A stretch of DNA of 64,000 nt. Source: Rhizobium tropici CIAT 899. GTDB taxonomy: Bacteria; Pseudomonadota; Alphaproteobacteria; Rhizobiales; Rhizobiaceae. A program made the translations under genes and the position numbers. Location: assembly GCF_000330885.1 (NCBI RefSeq), contig NC_020059.1, positions 2,531,001 through 2,595,000 on the forward strand. Reading direction: 5' to 3'. Below are positions 52,582 to 61,281 of the stretch, in pieces. The number at the start of each line of letters is the position of its first letter. The first letter of the stretch is position 1. The notes under the pieces were generated by a model. The model was not told where the DNA came from. It saw nothing but the letters and a program-made list of their open reading frames with translations, and did no database searches.

Positions 52582-54426
52582 ATGTTTCGTCGCTTCGAAG
52601 AGCTTGTCGATCCATTTCAGGATCATGACCAGCCGCAACCATCATCCAAGGCCTGGCGCTATCTTCTAAACAACCTTCGCCCGTTTCGCGCAGTCGTGGC
52701 GATGAGCCTCGGCCTGACTGTCATCGGCGCCGTCATCGAGATCTGGCTCATCGGCTATTCCAGCAGGCTGGTGGATAATCTGGCCGTCGCCCGGCGGGAA
52801 GACTTTTGGGTATCCGAAGGGTTGGGCTTGCTCGCTGCAGCAGCCCTCATCCTGATCGGAAGGCCGCTTGCCGGCTATCTCCGCGAAAGCCTGGATGACA
52901 TCGCATTCCGGCCCAATGCCGAGACTCTGTTCCGCTGGCGAGCTCATCGCCACGTTCTTCGGCAATCGGTCGGCTGGTTTCGCCAGGATTTTTCCGGGCG
53001 TATCGCAAGCCAGGTGCGCGACATAGGCACGGCAGCGACGGGTGCGGCCTATCAGGTGCTGCACACGCTCTCCTTTGTCACGATCTATGTGGCCGGCTCG
53101 CTCTGGCTGATGGCCTCGATCGACCCGCGCCTGATCTGGCCCCTCGCCGTCTGGCTCCTCTGCTATCTCGCACTGATGGCCTATGTCATCCCTCGCCTGC
53201 AGAAGGCCTCCGCGCAATACCAGGGAGCCTATGCCGAGCTGACGGGAATGCTGGTGGACAGCTATGCCAATATCGACCTCATCAAGCTTTTTGCCGATGC
53301 CAGGGCGGAAGACAAGGAAGCCCGTCGTCGTTTCGCTCAAACCCGCGAGACATTCGTTCGGGTGCAGAGGCTTGAGGTGCTTGTCAATTCAAGCATGCTG
53401 TTCCTTGGCAGCTTCCTGATCGTCGCACTTGTCGGCTATGCGGTCGTCCTCTGGCAATCCGGTGGCGCGCCGCTCGGACTGATCGCGGCATCACTCGCCT
53501 TAAGCTTCCGCATAACCGGCATGGCCGAATGGATGCTGGATGCCGTTTCCTCGCTCTTTGCTCATCTCGGCGCCATGCGGCAGTCACTGATGACCGTCTC
53601 GCAACCCCTTGCGATCATCGATGCGCCGGACGCCGAGCCGCTTGCCGTCACCAAGGGCGAGATCGTCTTCCGGCAAATCACGCATCACTACGGCAAGGGA
53701 GATGGCGGGCTCGACGGCGTTTCGCTTCGAATTGCGGCGGGCCAGAAGGTCGGCCTTGTCGGTCGCTCCGGCACCGGCAAATCGACCTTGGTCAACCTGC
53801 TGCTGCGCTTCTTCGATCCGGAGGGTGGCATCATCGAAATCGATGGACGGGATATTCGGCAGGTGACGCAGGATAGCCTGCGCCGGCAGATTGCCGTGGT
53901 CAGCCAGGAGGCATCGCTCCTTCACCGCTCCATCCGCAATAACATCGCCCATGGCAATCCCCACTTTTCGGAAAATGCGATTCTCGCTGCCGCCGAGAAG
54001 GCTGCCGCCAGTGATTTCATCGCAGGCCTGCGAGACCAGGAAGGAAGAACCGGCTTCGATGCGCATGCCGGCGAGCGCGGCGTCCAGCTCTCCGGCGGTC
54101 AAAGGCAGCGCGTGGCGATTGCCCGCGCCATCCTGAAGGATGCGCCGATCCTGGTGCTCGACGAAGCAACCTCCGCCCTCGATTCCGAAGTCGAAGCCGA
54201 AATTCAGGATACGCTTTACGGCATCATGGAAGATAAGACCGTGATCGCCATCGCCCATCGCCTGTCAACCATCGCGCGCATGGACCGCATCGTCGTGCTC
54301 GACCACGGCCGCATCGTCGAGGACGGCACACATGCGGAGCTGATCGCCCAAAACGGCATCTACGCAACGCTATGGTCACACCAATCCGGCGGCTTTATCG
54401 AAGAGGACGAGCCGGCAGCCGACTGA
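52582..54426 (+). CDS. ABC exporter, fused permease-ATPase, paralogue 2
   Basis: A 614-aa half-transporter, collinear with the gene at 30536: TM domain about 35-330, Walker A GRSGTGKST (394-402), signature LSGGQRQRVAIAR and Walker B ILVLDEATSALDSE. The substrate is unknown. GTGGAGGG precedes the ATG. It ends in a clear terminator facing leuA. Confidence 0.93.
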   Translation: MFRRFEELVDPFQDHDQPQPSSKAWRYLLNNLRPFRAVVAMSLGLTVIGAVIEIWLIGYSSRLVDNLAVARREDFWVSEGLGLLAAAALILIGRPLAGYLRESLDDIAFRPNAETLFRWRAHRHVLRQSVGWFRQDFSGRIASQVRDIGTAATGAAYQVLHTLSFVTIYVAGSLWLMASIDPRLIWPLAVWLLCYLALMAYVIPRLQKASAQYQGAYAELTGMLVDSYANIDLIKLFADARAEDKEARRRFAQTRETFVRVQRLEVLVNSSMLFLGSFLIVALVGYAVVLWQSGGAPLGLIAASLALSFRITGMAEWMLDAVSSLFAHLGAMRQSLMTVSQPLAIIDAPDAEPLAVTKGEIVFRQITHHYGKGDGGLDGVSLRIAAGQKVGLVGRSGTGKSTLVNLLLRFFDPEGGIIEIDGRDIRQVTQDSLRRQIAVVSQEASLLHRSIRNNIAHGNPHFSENAILAAAEKAAASDFIAGLRDQEGRTGFDAHAGERGVQLSGGQRQRVAIARAILKDAPILVLDEATSALDSEVEAEIQDTLYGIMEDKTVIAIAHRLSTIARMDRIVVLDHGRIVEDGTHAELIAQNGIYATLWSHQSGGFIEEDEPAAD

Positions 54427-54440
54427 TGTGCAATAAAAGT

Positions 54441-54464
54441 GGTCCCCTCGATAACGAGGGGACC
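54441..54464. terminator. Bidirectional terminator between the ABC exporter and leuA
   Basis: GGTCCCCTCG and CGAGGGGACC form a perfect 10-base stem with a four-base loop, followed by TTT on the plus strand and by ACTTTTATTG on the minus strand, between convergent genes. Confidence 0.9.
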
Positions 54465-54496
54465 TTTCGAATCAGAGCTGCACTCACGCCAAAGCT

Positions 54497-56203
54497 TTAT
54501 GCCGCCTTGATGGCGAGTACGCGGTTTGCCGCCGATACGATCGCCTCGAGGGACGCGGCGACGATATTGGTGTTAATGCCGGCGCCGAAGAGCTTGCCGC
54601 CCGGATAGGAGACCTCGACATAGGAGATCGCCGCGGCATTGGAGCCATGCTGGAGCGAATGCTCGGAATAATCCTCAACGGACATCGGGATGCCGAGATA
54701 GATCGAGAGCGCATTGATGAAGCCGTCGATCGGGCCGTTGCCGCGACCTTCGATGCGCTTCACCTCGCCCTTGTCGGTGATTTCAGCGGCAACGATACGC
54801 TGCCCCTTGTGTTCGGGATCGGCGAAGGTGTGGTGATCGACGAAGCGGATCCGCGCGTCCGGCTGCGTCACATAGCGCTCGATAAAATGCTCGTAGATGC
54901 GCTTGGAGGGCAGTTCCTTGCCTTCCTCGTCGGTGATGCGCTGGATTTCCTCGCGATATTCCACCTGGAGATTGCGCGGCAGGTTCAAGCCGTAGTCCTG
55001 CTGCATGATATAGGCGATGCCGCCCTTGCCGGACTGCGAGTTGATGCGGATGATCGCCTCATAAGTACGGCCGACATCCTGCGGATCGATCGGCAGATAG
55101 GGCACTTCCCACACCGGGTCGTTGGCGACCTTGGCAGCCTTCATGCCCTTGTTGATCGCATCCTGATGCGAACCGGAGAAGGCCGTATAGACCAGTTCGC
55201 CGACGTAAGGGTGGCGTTCTCCGATCGCCATCTGATTGGAATATTCGAAGACTTCCTTCATGCGCTCGATGTTGGAGCAATCGAGTTCCGGATCGACGCC
55301 TTGTGTAAACATATTCAGCGCCATGGTGACGACATCGACATTGCCGGTGCGCTCGCCATTGCCGAACAGCGTGCCTTCGACGCGATCGGCGCCGGCCATC
55401 AACGCCAGCTCAGCGGCGGCGATACCGGTGCCGCGGTCATTGTGAGGATGCAGCGAGATGATCAGGTTTTCGCGGTTGTCGAGATTGCGGCACATCCATT
55501 CGATCTGGTCGGCATAGATGTTCGGCGTCGCCATTTCGACTGTCGACGGCAGGTTGATAATCAGCTTGTTGTCAGGCGTCGGCTTCATGACGTCGATGAC
55601 GGCGTTGCAGATCTCCAGCGCCACATCCAGCTCGGTGCCGGTGAAGCTCTCAGGCGAATATTCGAAGCGATAGCCGCCGCCGGCCTTGGTAGCCATGTCG
55701 CTAATCATCTTGGCCGCATCGACGGCGATCTGCTTGATGCCCCGCACATCCTTGGCAAACACCACGCGGCGCTGCAATTCGCTGGTGGAATTGTAGAAAT
55801 GCACGATCGGCTTGTTGGCGCCTTCCAGAGCCTCGAAGGTGCGGGTGATCAATTCCGGGCGGCACTGGACGAGAACCTGCAGCGACACATCGGCAGGCAC
55901 ATTGCCCTGCTCTATGCACCAGCGGGCAAAGTCGAAGTCGGTCTGCGAAGCCGACGGGAAGCCGATCTCGATTTCCTTGAAACCCATATCCAGCAGCAGC
56001 TGGAACATGCGCGCCTTGCGGTCATGGCCCATGGGATCGACAAGCGCCTGATTGCCATCGCGCAGATCGACCGAGCACCAGATCGGCGCCTTCGTGATGA
56101 CCTTGGACGGCCATGTCCGGTCGGGAATGTTGATCTGGGGATAGGCGCGGTATTTCACCGTCGCTTCGGGCATGCCTTTGGGGGAATGGCTGTTCGCGTC
56201 CAT
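54497..56203 (-). CDS. leuA: 2-Isopropylmalate synthase
   Basis: First committed step of leucine synthesis: acetyl-CoA plus 2-oxoisovalerate to 2-isopropylmalate. The 568-aa long form starts MDANSHSPKGMPEATVKYRA and has the catalytic SVDLRDGNQAL near 50, the EIEIGFPSASQTDF block, HPHNDRGTG and LFGNGERTGN in the TIM barrel. The C-terminal leucine-feedback domain runs to ANRVLAIKAA. Both ends look complete. The upstream leader contains a Leu-rich ORF that may attenuate it. Confidence 0.96.
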   Translation of the reverse strand: MDANSHSPKGMPEATVKYRAYPQINIPDRTWPSKVITKAPIWCSVDLRDGNQALVDPMGHDRKARMFQLLLDMGFKEIEIGFPSASQTDFDFARWCIEQGNVPADVSLQVLVQCRPELITRTFEALEGANKPIVHFYNSTSELQRRVVFAKDVRGIKQIAVDAAKMISDMATKAGGGYRFEYSPESFTGTELDVALEICNAVIDVMKPTPDNKLIINLPSTVEMATPNIYADQIEWMCRNLDNRENLIISLHPHNDRGTGIAAAELALMAGADRVEGTLFGNGERTGNVDVVTMALNMFTQGVDPELDCSNIERMKEVFEYSNQMAIGERHPYVGELVYTAFSGSHQDAINKGMKAAKVANDPVWEVPYLPIDPQDVGRTYEAIIRINSQSGKGGIAYIMQQDYGLNLPRNLQVEYREEIQRITDEEGKELPSKRIYEHFIERYVTQPDARIRFVDHHTFADPEHKGQRIVAAEITDKGEVKRIEGRGNGPIDGFINALSIYLGIPMSVEDYSEHSLQHGSNAAAISYVEVSYPGGKLFGAGINTNIVAASLEAIVSAANRVLAIKAA

Positions 56204-56320
56204 GGTCTCGTCTCTTCCTTTCCCGTCATTTTATCCCGCGTCTTAGCCGATCGAATGCGGCTTGGCGATGATAAAATGCGGACCCTTTGCGGGTAAGCTG
56301 TCGATTTTACGGTAAGTCGC

Positions 56321-56364
56321 GAGGAGCGATGGCCAGCGGGCTTTTCGGCCGCCGGGCGCTCCTC
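56321..56364 (-). promoter_or_regulatory. Candidate leuA attenuator structure
   Basis: On the minus strand, GAGGAGCG (56357-56364, starting inside the leader stop codon) is complementary to CGCTCCTC (56321-56328), enclosing a GC-rich inner hairpin. The GAGGAG part can alternatively pair with the CTCCTCCTC Leu codons at 56393-56401. No T run follows the stem, so classical intrinsic termination is not assured. Confidence 0.45.
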
Positions 56365-56488
56365 AAAGGACCCGGCAACCGCGCGTAAGGCCGAGGAGGA
56401 GAAGCGAGGTAAGGGCGCGCGTATTGTCACGCAGGGCAACGCGCCCACGTGCAACCTGTTCGGAAATCTTTGCGCCATTCAGCTTCAT
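56363..56488 (-). CDS. leuL: leuA leader peptide, leucine-rich
   Basis: A 41-codon ORF with nine Leu codons, including a run LTSLLLLGL (CTT CTC CTC CTC GGC CTT), ending 160 bases before the leuA start. The ATG at 56488 has no Shine-Dalgarno and follows the -10 box by about seven bases, so the message looks leaderless, as is known for the rhizobial trpL leader. It would sense leucine by ribosome stalling (inference). Confidence 0.6.
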   Translation of the reverse strand: MKLNGAKISEQVARGRVALRDNTRALTSLLLLGLTRGCRVL

Positions 56489-56495
56489 GGCCGCG

Positions 56496-56524
56496 CTTAT
56501 AGCCGCCGGATCAAAAAGAAGCAA
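56496..56524 (-). promoter_or_regulatory. Candidate leuL-leuA promoter
   Basis: Read on the minus strand, TTGCTT (56519-56524) and TATAAG (56496-56501) are separated by 17 bases, and the ATG of the leader follows by seven. It lies just beyond the stop of benE. Confidence 0.55.
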
Positions 56525-56532
56525 CCCCTCGC

Positions 56533-57717
56533 CTACTTCTTCAGCATCTGCACGCCGCGCGACAGCGCCAGCATCAGTCCGCCTGCGATCAGCCCCCAGA
56601 AGGCGCCGGAAATCCCGCCGAACGAAACGCCCGATGCCGTCACCAGAAAAGTGATGGCGGCGGCCTCGCGCGATTCCGGCTGCTGGAAGGCGTTCAAGGC
56701 GGAATTCGAAAGCGCGCCGACCAGCGCCAGACCTGCAACCGCCTCGATGAGAACAGGCGGCGCCAGCGCCACGAAAGCCGTAACGGCACTCGCCAGCAAT
56801 CCGAGGATCACATAGCCGATGCCGGCGACAATCGCCGCCCAATAGCGCCGCGCGGGATCGGCATGCGCATCCTGTCCGGCGCACATGGCGGCGGTAATGG
56901 CCGCCAGATTGACGGCATGGCCGCCAAAGGGGACAGCGAGCAGCGAGAACACGCCGGTCACGGCAAACAGCGGACCCGGCCTCGGATCGTAATCATGCAC
57001 CTTCAGCACCGCAATGCCGGGAATGTTCTGCGACGCCATCGTCACGATGAACAGCGGCAGCGCGATGGACACGATGCCTGCAAGCGTGAAGACCGGCTTC
57101 ACGAATTCGGCCGTCGGCAGCAGCGAATGTTCGAGCGAAGCAAAGGCACCATCGGGTATCTTCACGCCGAAGGCCAGCACCAATGCGAAGGCAGCAAGCG
57201 CCGCCGGCACCGCCCATAGCCGCTTAAACGCACCGACGACGATCCAGGCAAGGATGATCGGCAGGCCGAAGACAGGATTGAAGGCGATCGCCTTCACCGG
57301 CGCAAAGCAGAGGCCGAGCAGAACACCGGCCAGCATGGCATTGGCGAGCGGCGCCGGGATCGAGGCGACGGCACGGCCGAAAGGCCGGAACAGCCCGGCA
57401 ATGACGATCAATATGCCGCAGATGAAGAACGCACCGACCGCCGCTGGAAAACCGCCCTCGATCGCTCCAGCGCTCGCGAGCAATGCCGCTCCCGGTGTCG
57501 ACCATGCAATGCTGATCGGAAGCTTCGTCACCAAACTGAGCACAATGGCGCAGACGCCCATCGCGACAGAGAGCGCCGTCAGGCCGGAGGCAGCCTGTGC
57601 ATCCGAGGCGCCCACCACCTGCAGGCCATGAAAGACGACGGCGAAGGAGCTGGCAAAACCGACGAAGGCGGTGAGGCATCCCATGAACAGGCTTTGAACG
57701 GAAAAATCTTTGAGCAT
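56533..57717 (-). CDS. BenE-type benzoate/H+ symporter family protein
   Basis: A 394-aa membrane protein with about 12 hydrophobic segments and BenE family landmarks: FVGFASSFAVVFHGL, SIAWSTPGAALLA near 75, and FAVTGVFSLLAVPFGGHAVNLAAITAAMCAG. Benzoate transport is the family annotation; no benzoate catabolic gene is adjacent, so the substrate is open. The start at 57717 is the first family-like Met (MLKDFSVQSLF); the frame extends to 57879. Confidence 0.88.
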   Translation of the reverse strand: MLKDFSVQSLFMGCLTAFVGFASSFAVVFHGLQVVGASDAQAASGLTALSVAMGVCAIVLSLVTKLPISIAWSTPGAALLASAGAIEGGFPAAVGAFFICGILIVIAGLFRPFGRAVASIPAPLANAMLAGVLLGLCFAPVKAIAFNPVFGLPIILAWIVVGAFKRLWAVPAALAAFALVLAFGVKIPDGAFASLEHSLLPTAEFVKPVFTLAGIVSIALPLFIVTMASQNIPGIAVLKVHDYDPRPGPLFAVTGVFSLLAVPFGGHAVNLAAITAAMCAGQDAHADPARRYWAAIVAGIGYVILGLLASAVTAFVALAPPVLIEAVAGLALVGALSNSALNAFQQPESREAAAITFLVTASGVSFGGISGAFWGLIAGGLMLALSRGVQMLKK

Positions 57718-57863
57718 GGCGATGGAGACTCGAAGAGCGCACGACGATCGATTGAAGGCGCATGGAGCATCACAAGCATCGGGCGTGCAAGTGCTGTTTT
57801 CGAGCAAAATGGCAGTCTCATTGGACAAATCGCTCGCGGAATATATCGCCGCAGAGTCAAATC

Positions 57864-57901
57864 GTGCACAAACATGCATATTGACTTTCTTGTTTACGCA
57901 C
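57864..57901. promoter_or_regulatory. Candidate operator: inverted repeat upstream of the DeoR gene
   Basis: GTGCACAAACA (57864-57874) and TGTTTACGCAC (57891-57901) are inverted repeats with 9 of 11 matches, placed around the -35 box of the candidate DeoR promoter. It suits autoregulation by the DeoR-type product (inference). Confidence 0.4.
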
Positions 57902-57909
57902 GTTAATGC
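57881..57909 (+). promoter_or_regulatory. Candidate promoter of the DeoR-MFS-VOC operon
   Basis: TTGACT (57881-57886), a 17-base spacer and TAATGC (57904-57909), then ATG only six bases later with no Shine-Dalgarno, so the transcript may be leaderless. Confidence 0.5.
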
Positions 57910-57915
57910 AAATTT

Positions 57916-58701
57916 ATGAATACTTCACTCCCATTGTCCCGCCGGGATGTCATCGAAGCGCGGCTTGCAGAGGGCCGGCAGATCGTTGCCGCATCTCTGG
58001 CTGCCGAATTCAACGTGTCCGAAGATGCCGTGCGCCGCGATCTGCGGGCACTTGCCGCAGAGGGCAAATGCCGCCGCGTCTATGGCGGCGCGCTTCCCCT
58101 GTTGACACCATCGCAGCCCATGGCCGCCCGCGTCGGACAGGAATCGGGCCGCAAGAGAACCCTGGCCAAAGCCGCCGTTGCGATGATTGAGCCGGGCGAA
58201 TTCCTGTTTTTCGACAGCGGCAGCACCAATCTCGCGATGGTCGATCTTCTGCCGAAGGATCTGAAAGCGACCATCGCGACGAATTCCATTGATATCGCCA
58301 GCGCCATCATGAAGCGCGGCGATATCCCGCTTGTCCTGATCGGCGGCGCAGTCGATCCCGTCGTCGGCGGCAGTGTCGATGCGTCCGCCGTTGCGGCCAT
58401 CGAAGGCATGAACATCGACCGTTGTTTTTTGGGCGTCTGCGCAGTTTCGGCAAGAAACGGCATCAGCGTGTACGAACATGCAGATGCGATCTTCAAACGG
58501 ACGCTACTGAGGAGAAGCGCTGCCAGCATCGCCTTGATTACGTCTGAGAAATTTCACGAACGCGCACCGCACCGCATCGGTGGCGCCGACGATATCGACT
58601 GGCTCGTTGTCGAGGATGACTTGCCTGCCGCAGACGAAAAGGCGGCCTCAGACGCCGGCTTCTCGCTCGTGAAAGCAAGCGACGTCACCTCATCCTCCTG
58701 A
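57916..58701 (+). CDS. DeoR/GlpR family transcriptional regulator
   Basis: A 261-aa regulator with an N-terminal DeoR winged HTH (EFNVSEDAVRRDLRALAAEG near 33-52) and a C-terminal DeoRC sugar-phosphate sensor (FFDSGSTNLAMVDLL, IGGAVDPVVGGSV, DRCFLGVCAVS). It likely controls the downstream MFS gene, 16 bases away, in response to a phosphorylated metabolite (inference). Confidence 0.91.
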   Translation: MNTSLPLSRRDVIEARLAEGRQIVAASLAAEFNVSEDAVRRDLRALAAEGKCRRVYGGALPLLTPSQPMAARVGQESGRKRTLAKAAVAMIEPGEFLFFDSGSTNLAMVDLLPKDLKATIATNSIDIASAIMKRGDIPLVLIGGAVDPVVGGSVDASAVAAIEGMNIDRCFLGVCAVSARNGISVYEHADAIFKRTLLRRSAASIALITSEKFHERAPHRIGGADDIDWLVVEDDLPAADEKAASDAGFSLVKASDVTSSS

Positions 58702-58717
58702 TTTCGAAAGACAAGAA

Positions 58718-59914
58718 ATGACCATGCAATCCACGGATCGGCCGGAAACCCGGCTGGCGACACGACTTGCTTTTCTGGTCGGGGGCTTCGCCCTCGCCTG
58801 CTGGGCTCCCCTCGTCCCCTTCGCCAAGGCTCGCCTCGGCGTCGATGACGGCGTGCTTGGCATGCTGCTGCTTTGCCTGGGCCTGGGCTCGGTGGCGGCA
58901 ATGCTGGCGACCGGCATGCTGAGCGCGCGATATGGCAGCAAGCCGATCATCATTACGGGCGGCCTCGGCCTCGCACTTCTCTTGCCGACCTTGGCCGTAG
59001 CCAGCACGCCATTTACCCTCGGCCTTGCGCTGGCGGCTTTCGGCGCTTGTCTTGGATCGCTCGACGTTGCCATGAACATCCACGCCGTCGAAGTGGAGAA
59101 AGGCGCGGATCGGCCACTAATGTCCGGCTTCCATGCGCTGTTCAGCATCGGCGGCTTCATCGGTTCCCTGCTCGTCACGTTGCTCCTGTCCGTCAAAGCC
59201 GGCCCTCTCGCCGCCACGCTTCTAAGCTCGGCCGTGATGGTCGTCGCCATGATCGTCGCATGGCCCCGGCTGCTGCGGACCGTCCCCGCGGAGGACGCGC
59301 CGCTTTTCGTCATGCCGCGCGGCTTCGTGCTGCTGCTCGCCGCGCTGGCAGCAATCACCTTCCTCGTCGAAGGCGCTATCCTAGACTGGAGTGCCTTGCT
59401 CCTCACGACGCAGGACCGGGTCGACGCAAGCCATGGCGGCCTCGGTTATATGCTGTTTGCCATTGCGATGACGATCGGACGCTTGAGCGGTGATGCCATT
59501 ACAGCAAGGGTCGGAGACAGGGCGGTCATGCTGTGGGGCGGCGTGATTGCCGTCGCGGGCTTTGTCGTCCTCCTTCTCAGTCCGATTTCGATCCTCGCAA
59601 TGGGCGGTTTCCTGCTGATCGGCCTTGGCGCCTCCAACATCGCCCCGGTGCTCTTCCGCAAGGGCGGCGCGCAAAAGATCACGCCGCCGGGCCTTGCCGT
59701 CGCGGCCATCACCATGACGGGATATGCAGGCGTGCTCGTCGGCCCCGCCGGCGTCGGGTTCGCGGCGGATCATCTTGGCTTGCCCGGCGCCTTCTGGATG
59801 CTCGCTCTGCTGCTCTGCATCGCACCTCTCTGCGCCGGCATCGTCACCCGCAATCACGAACAGGAACAGCGAGAGACCAATGCGGATCGCTCATACCGCT
59901 CTATGGACGCATGA
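58718..59914 (+). CDS. MFS transporter downstream of a DeoR regulator
   Basis: A 398-aa 12-helix major facilitator with FALACWAPLVPFAKARLGV at the N-terminus and an MFS motif-like SARYGSKPIIITGGLG between helices. The DeoR context suggests sugar or sugar-derivative uptake, but the substrate is unknown. It overlaps the following VOC gene by 35 bases. Confidence 0.88.
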   Translation: MTMQSTDRPETRLATRLAFLVGGFALACWAPLVPFAKARLGVDDGVLGMLLLCLGLGSVAAMLATGMLSARYGSKPIIITGGLGLALLLPTLAVASTPFTLGLALAAFGACLGSLDVAMNIHAVEVEKGADRPLMSGFHALFSIGGFIGSLLVTLLLSVKAGPLAATLLSSAVMVVAMIVAWPRLLRTVPAEDAPLFVMPRGFVLLLAALAAITFLVEGAILDWSALLLTTQDRVDASHGGLGYMLFAIAMTIGRLSGDAITARVGDRAVMLWGGVIAVAGFVVLLLSPISILAMGGFLLIGLGASNIAPVLFRKGGAQKITPPGLAVAAITMTGYAGVLVGPAGVGFAADHLGLPGAFWMLALLLCIAPLCAGIVTRNHEQEQRETNADRSYRSMDA

Positions 59915-60263
59915 TCTCGATGCCGCCGCAAACTTCTGGGAGATATATTTCGGCGCGACCGTCGGTGAACCATACCAAAGCCGGCGCCGGCCTGGCTTCG
60001 TCTCGCGCTTTGTTTCCTTGCCTGGAAGCGACGACCAGATCGAACTGATGACCGGCTCCTGGCTTCCCCGCGACTCGCAGAGTGAACGCGTGGGCTGGGA
60101 CCACATTGCCATATCGCTCGGCAGCAAAGCTGCCGTGGATGCGCTGGCTGAACGATGCAAGGCGGGTGATTGCCTGAAATCCGCGCCCCGCACCACCGGC
60201 GACGGCTTCTATGAGGCTGTCATCACCATGCCCGAGGGAACACCGGTGGAGATCACCATCTAG
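59880..60263 (+). CDS. VOC (glyoxalase/bleomycin-resistance) family protein
   Basis: A 127-aa VOC-fold protein: IAHTALWTHDLDAAANFWEIYFGA at the start, GWDHIAISLGS in the middle and VITMPEGTPVEIT at the C-terminus, carrying His and Glu positions typical of a divalent metal site. Start at 59880, inside the end of the MFS gene, with GCGAGAG upstream. The substrate is unknown. Confidence 0.9.
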   Translation: MRIAHTALWTHDLDAAANFWEIYFGATVGEPYQSRRRPGFVSRFVSLPGSDDQIELMTGSWLPRDSQSERVGWDHIAISLGSKAAVDALAERCKAGDCLKSAPRTTGDGFYEAVITMPEGTPVEITI

Positions 60264-60340
60264 GAGGCGCACGCCGCTTGTAACTTAGGCTTTCGAGTTC
60301 GCCGCTCCCCGGAAACGTTGCAACTCCCGAGTGGCGAAGG

Positions 60341-60368
60341 CTGGCGGCGGAGATTTCTGCCGCCAGCA
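60341..60368 (+). terminator. Hairpin after the VOC gene
   Basis: GCTGGCGGC and GCCGCCAGC pair perfectly over nine bases, 78 bases beyond the VOC stop; only a short T-rich stretch follows. Confidence 0.5.
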
Positions 60369-60398
60369 TCGGGCTTTCGATCGAAACTGATTCATCGC

Positions 60399-60434
60399 AA
60401 AACGCCCCCGCCAGCCTTCCGGCAAGCGAGGGCG
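60399..60434 (-). terminator. Rho-independent terminator of clpP
   Basis: On the minus strand, CGCCCTCGC pairs with GCGGGGGCG (one G-T pair) followed by TTTT, about 30 bases after the clpP stop. Confidence 0.8.
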
Positions 60435-60462
60435 CTCAAATCAATAAGGCAGATCCGCTAGA

Positions 60463-61050
60463 TCAAATGTCCGCCTGCGAGGTCACGATGCGCGAGACCA
60501 GGCCGTAAGCTTTGGCTTCTTCAGCAGAAAGCCAGTAGTCGCGATCCGTGTCCTTGGCGATCTTTTCGATCGGCTGGCCGGTTGCTTCCGAGAATATCTT
60601 GTTCAGGCGATCGTTCATCTTGATGATTTCGCGTGCCTGGATCTCGATGTCGGAGGCCATGCCACGCGTGCCGCCGGACGGTTGGTGCAGGAGGAAGCGC
60701 GTGTTCGGCAGGCAAATACGGCGCTCCTTCGGAGCGGAGACATAGATCAGCGCTCCGGCGGAGGCGACCCAGCCCGTGCCGATCATCCAGACCTTCGGCT
60801 TGATGAACTTGATCATGTCGTGGATGGAATCGCCGGACTCGACGTGACCGCCGGGCGAATTCACATAGATGCGGATGTCATCGTCGCTGGCAGCGGAAAG
60901 CGCCACGAGCTGCGAGCAGACCTTCTGCGCCAGTTCCTGCGTGATGCCGCCATAGATGAAGATCGAACGCGACTTGAAAAGATTCGCCTCCGCGTCCTTG
61001 CCCAAGGGCTGCTCGGTCTTCTTGTCTTCCTGTTCGTCTTCGTCGTTCAT
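60463..61050 (-). CDS. clpP: ATP-dependent Clp protease proteolytic subunit
   Basis: A 195-aa serine peptidase with the triad in order: Ser97 in GWVASAGA, His122 in FLLHQPSGG and Asp171 in DTDRDYWLS. The N-terminus is unusually acidic ([14 protein letters not shown]). It resembles the second, divergent ClpP of rhizobia rather than the main ClpP1; no clpX is adjacent. A clpS gene lies at 21510. Confidence 0.92.
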   Translation of the reverse strand: MNDEDEQEDKKTEQPLGKDAEANLFKSRSIFIYGGITQELAQKVCSQLVALSAASDDDIRIYVNSPGGHVESGDSIHDMIKFIKPKVWMIGTGWVASAGALIYVSAPKERRICLPNTRFLLHQPSGGTRGMASDIEIQAREIIKMNDRLNKIFSEATGQPIEKIAKDTDRDYWLSAEEAKAYGLVSRIVTSQADI

Positions 61051-61281
61051 TCAACTCTCCAGCATGATGCGTCGTTCACCGCACATAGTGCGACTCAATG
61101 CGTAAAACAATGCCGGAAAAAGACAAGGCGGGAATAGCGACTGACAACATGGTGTTATGGTTGCGGATTACCGAAATGTAACTTGAATGGCTTTGAAAAG
61201 CCGAGATTTGATCCTACGTCAGGTCAGCGCGGTTAGAAATCGCGCCCCGAATTTGCAGCACGGATAGCCAAGGAGGCCATC

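Noticed and set aside
54647..56296. A 549-codon plus-strand open frame
   Set aside because: It is the complement of leuA, whose motifs are unmistakable. No ribosome site or family resemblance.
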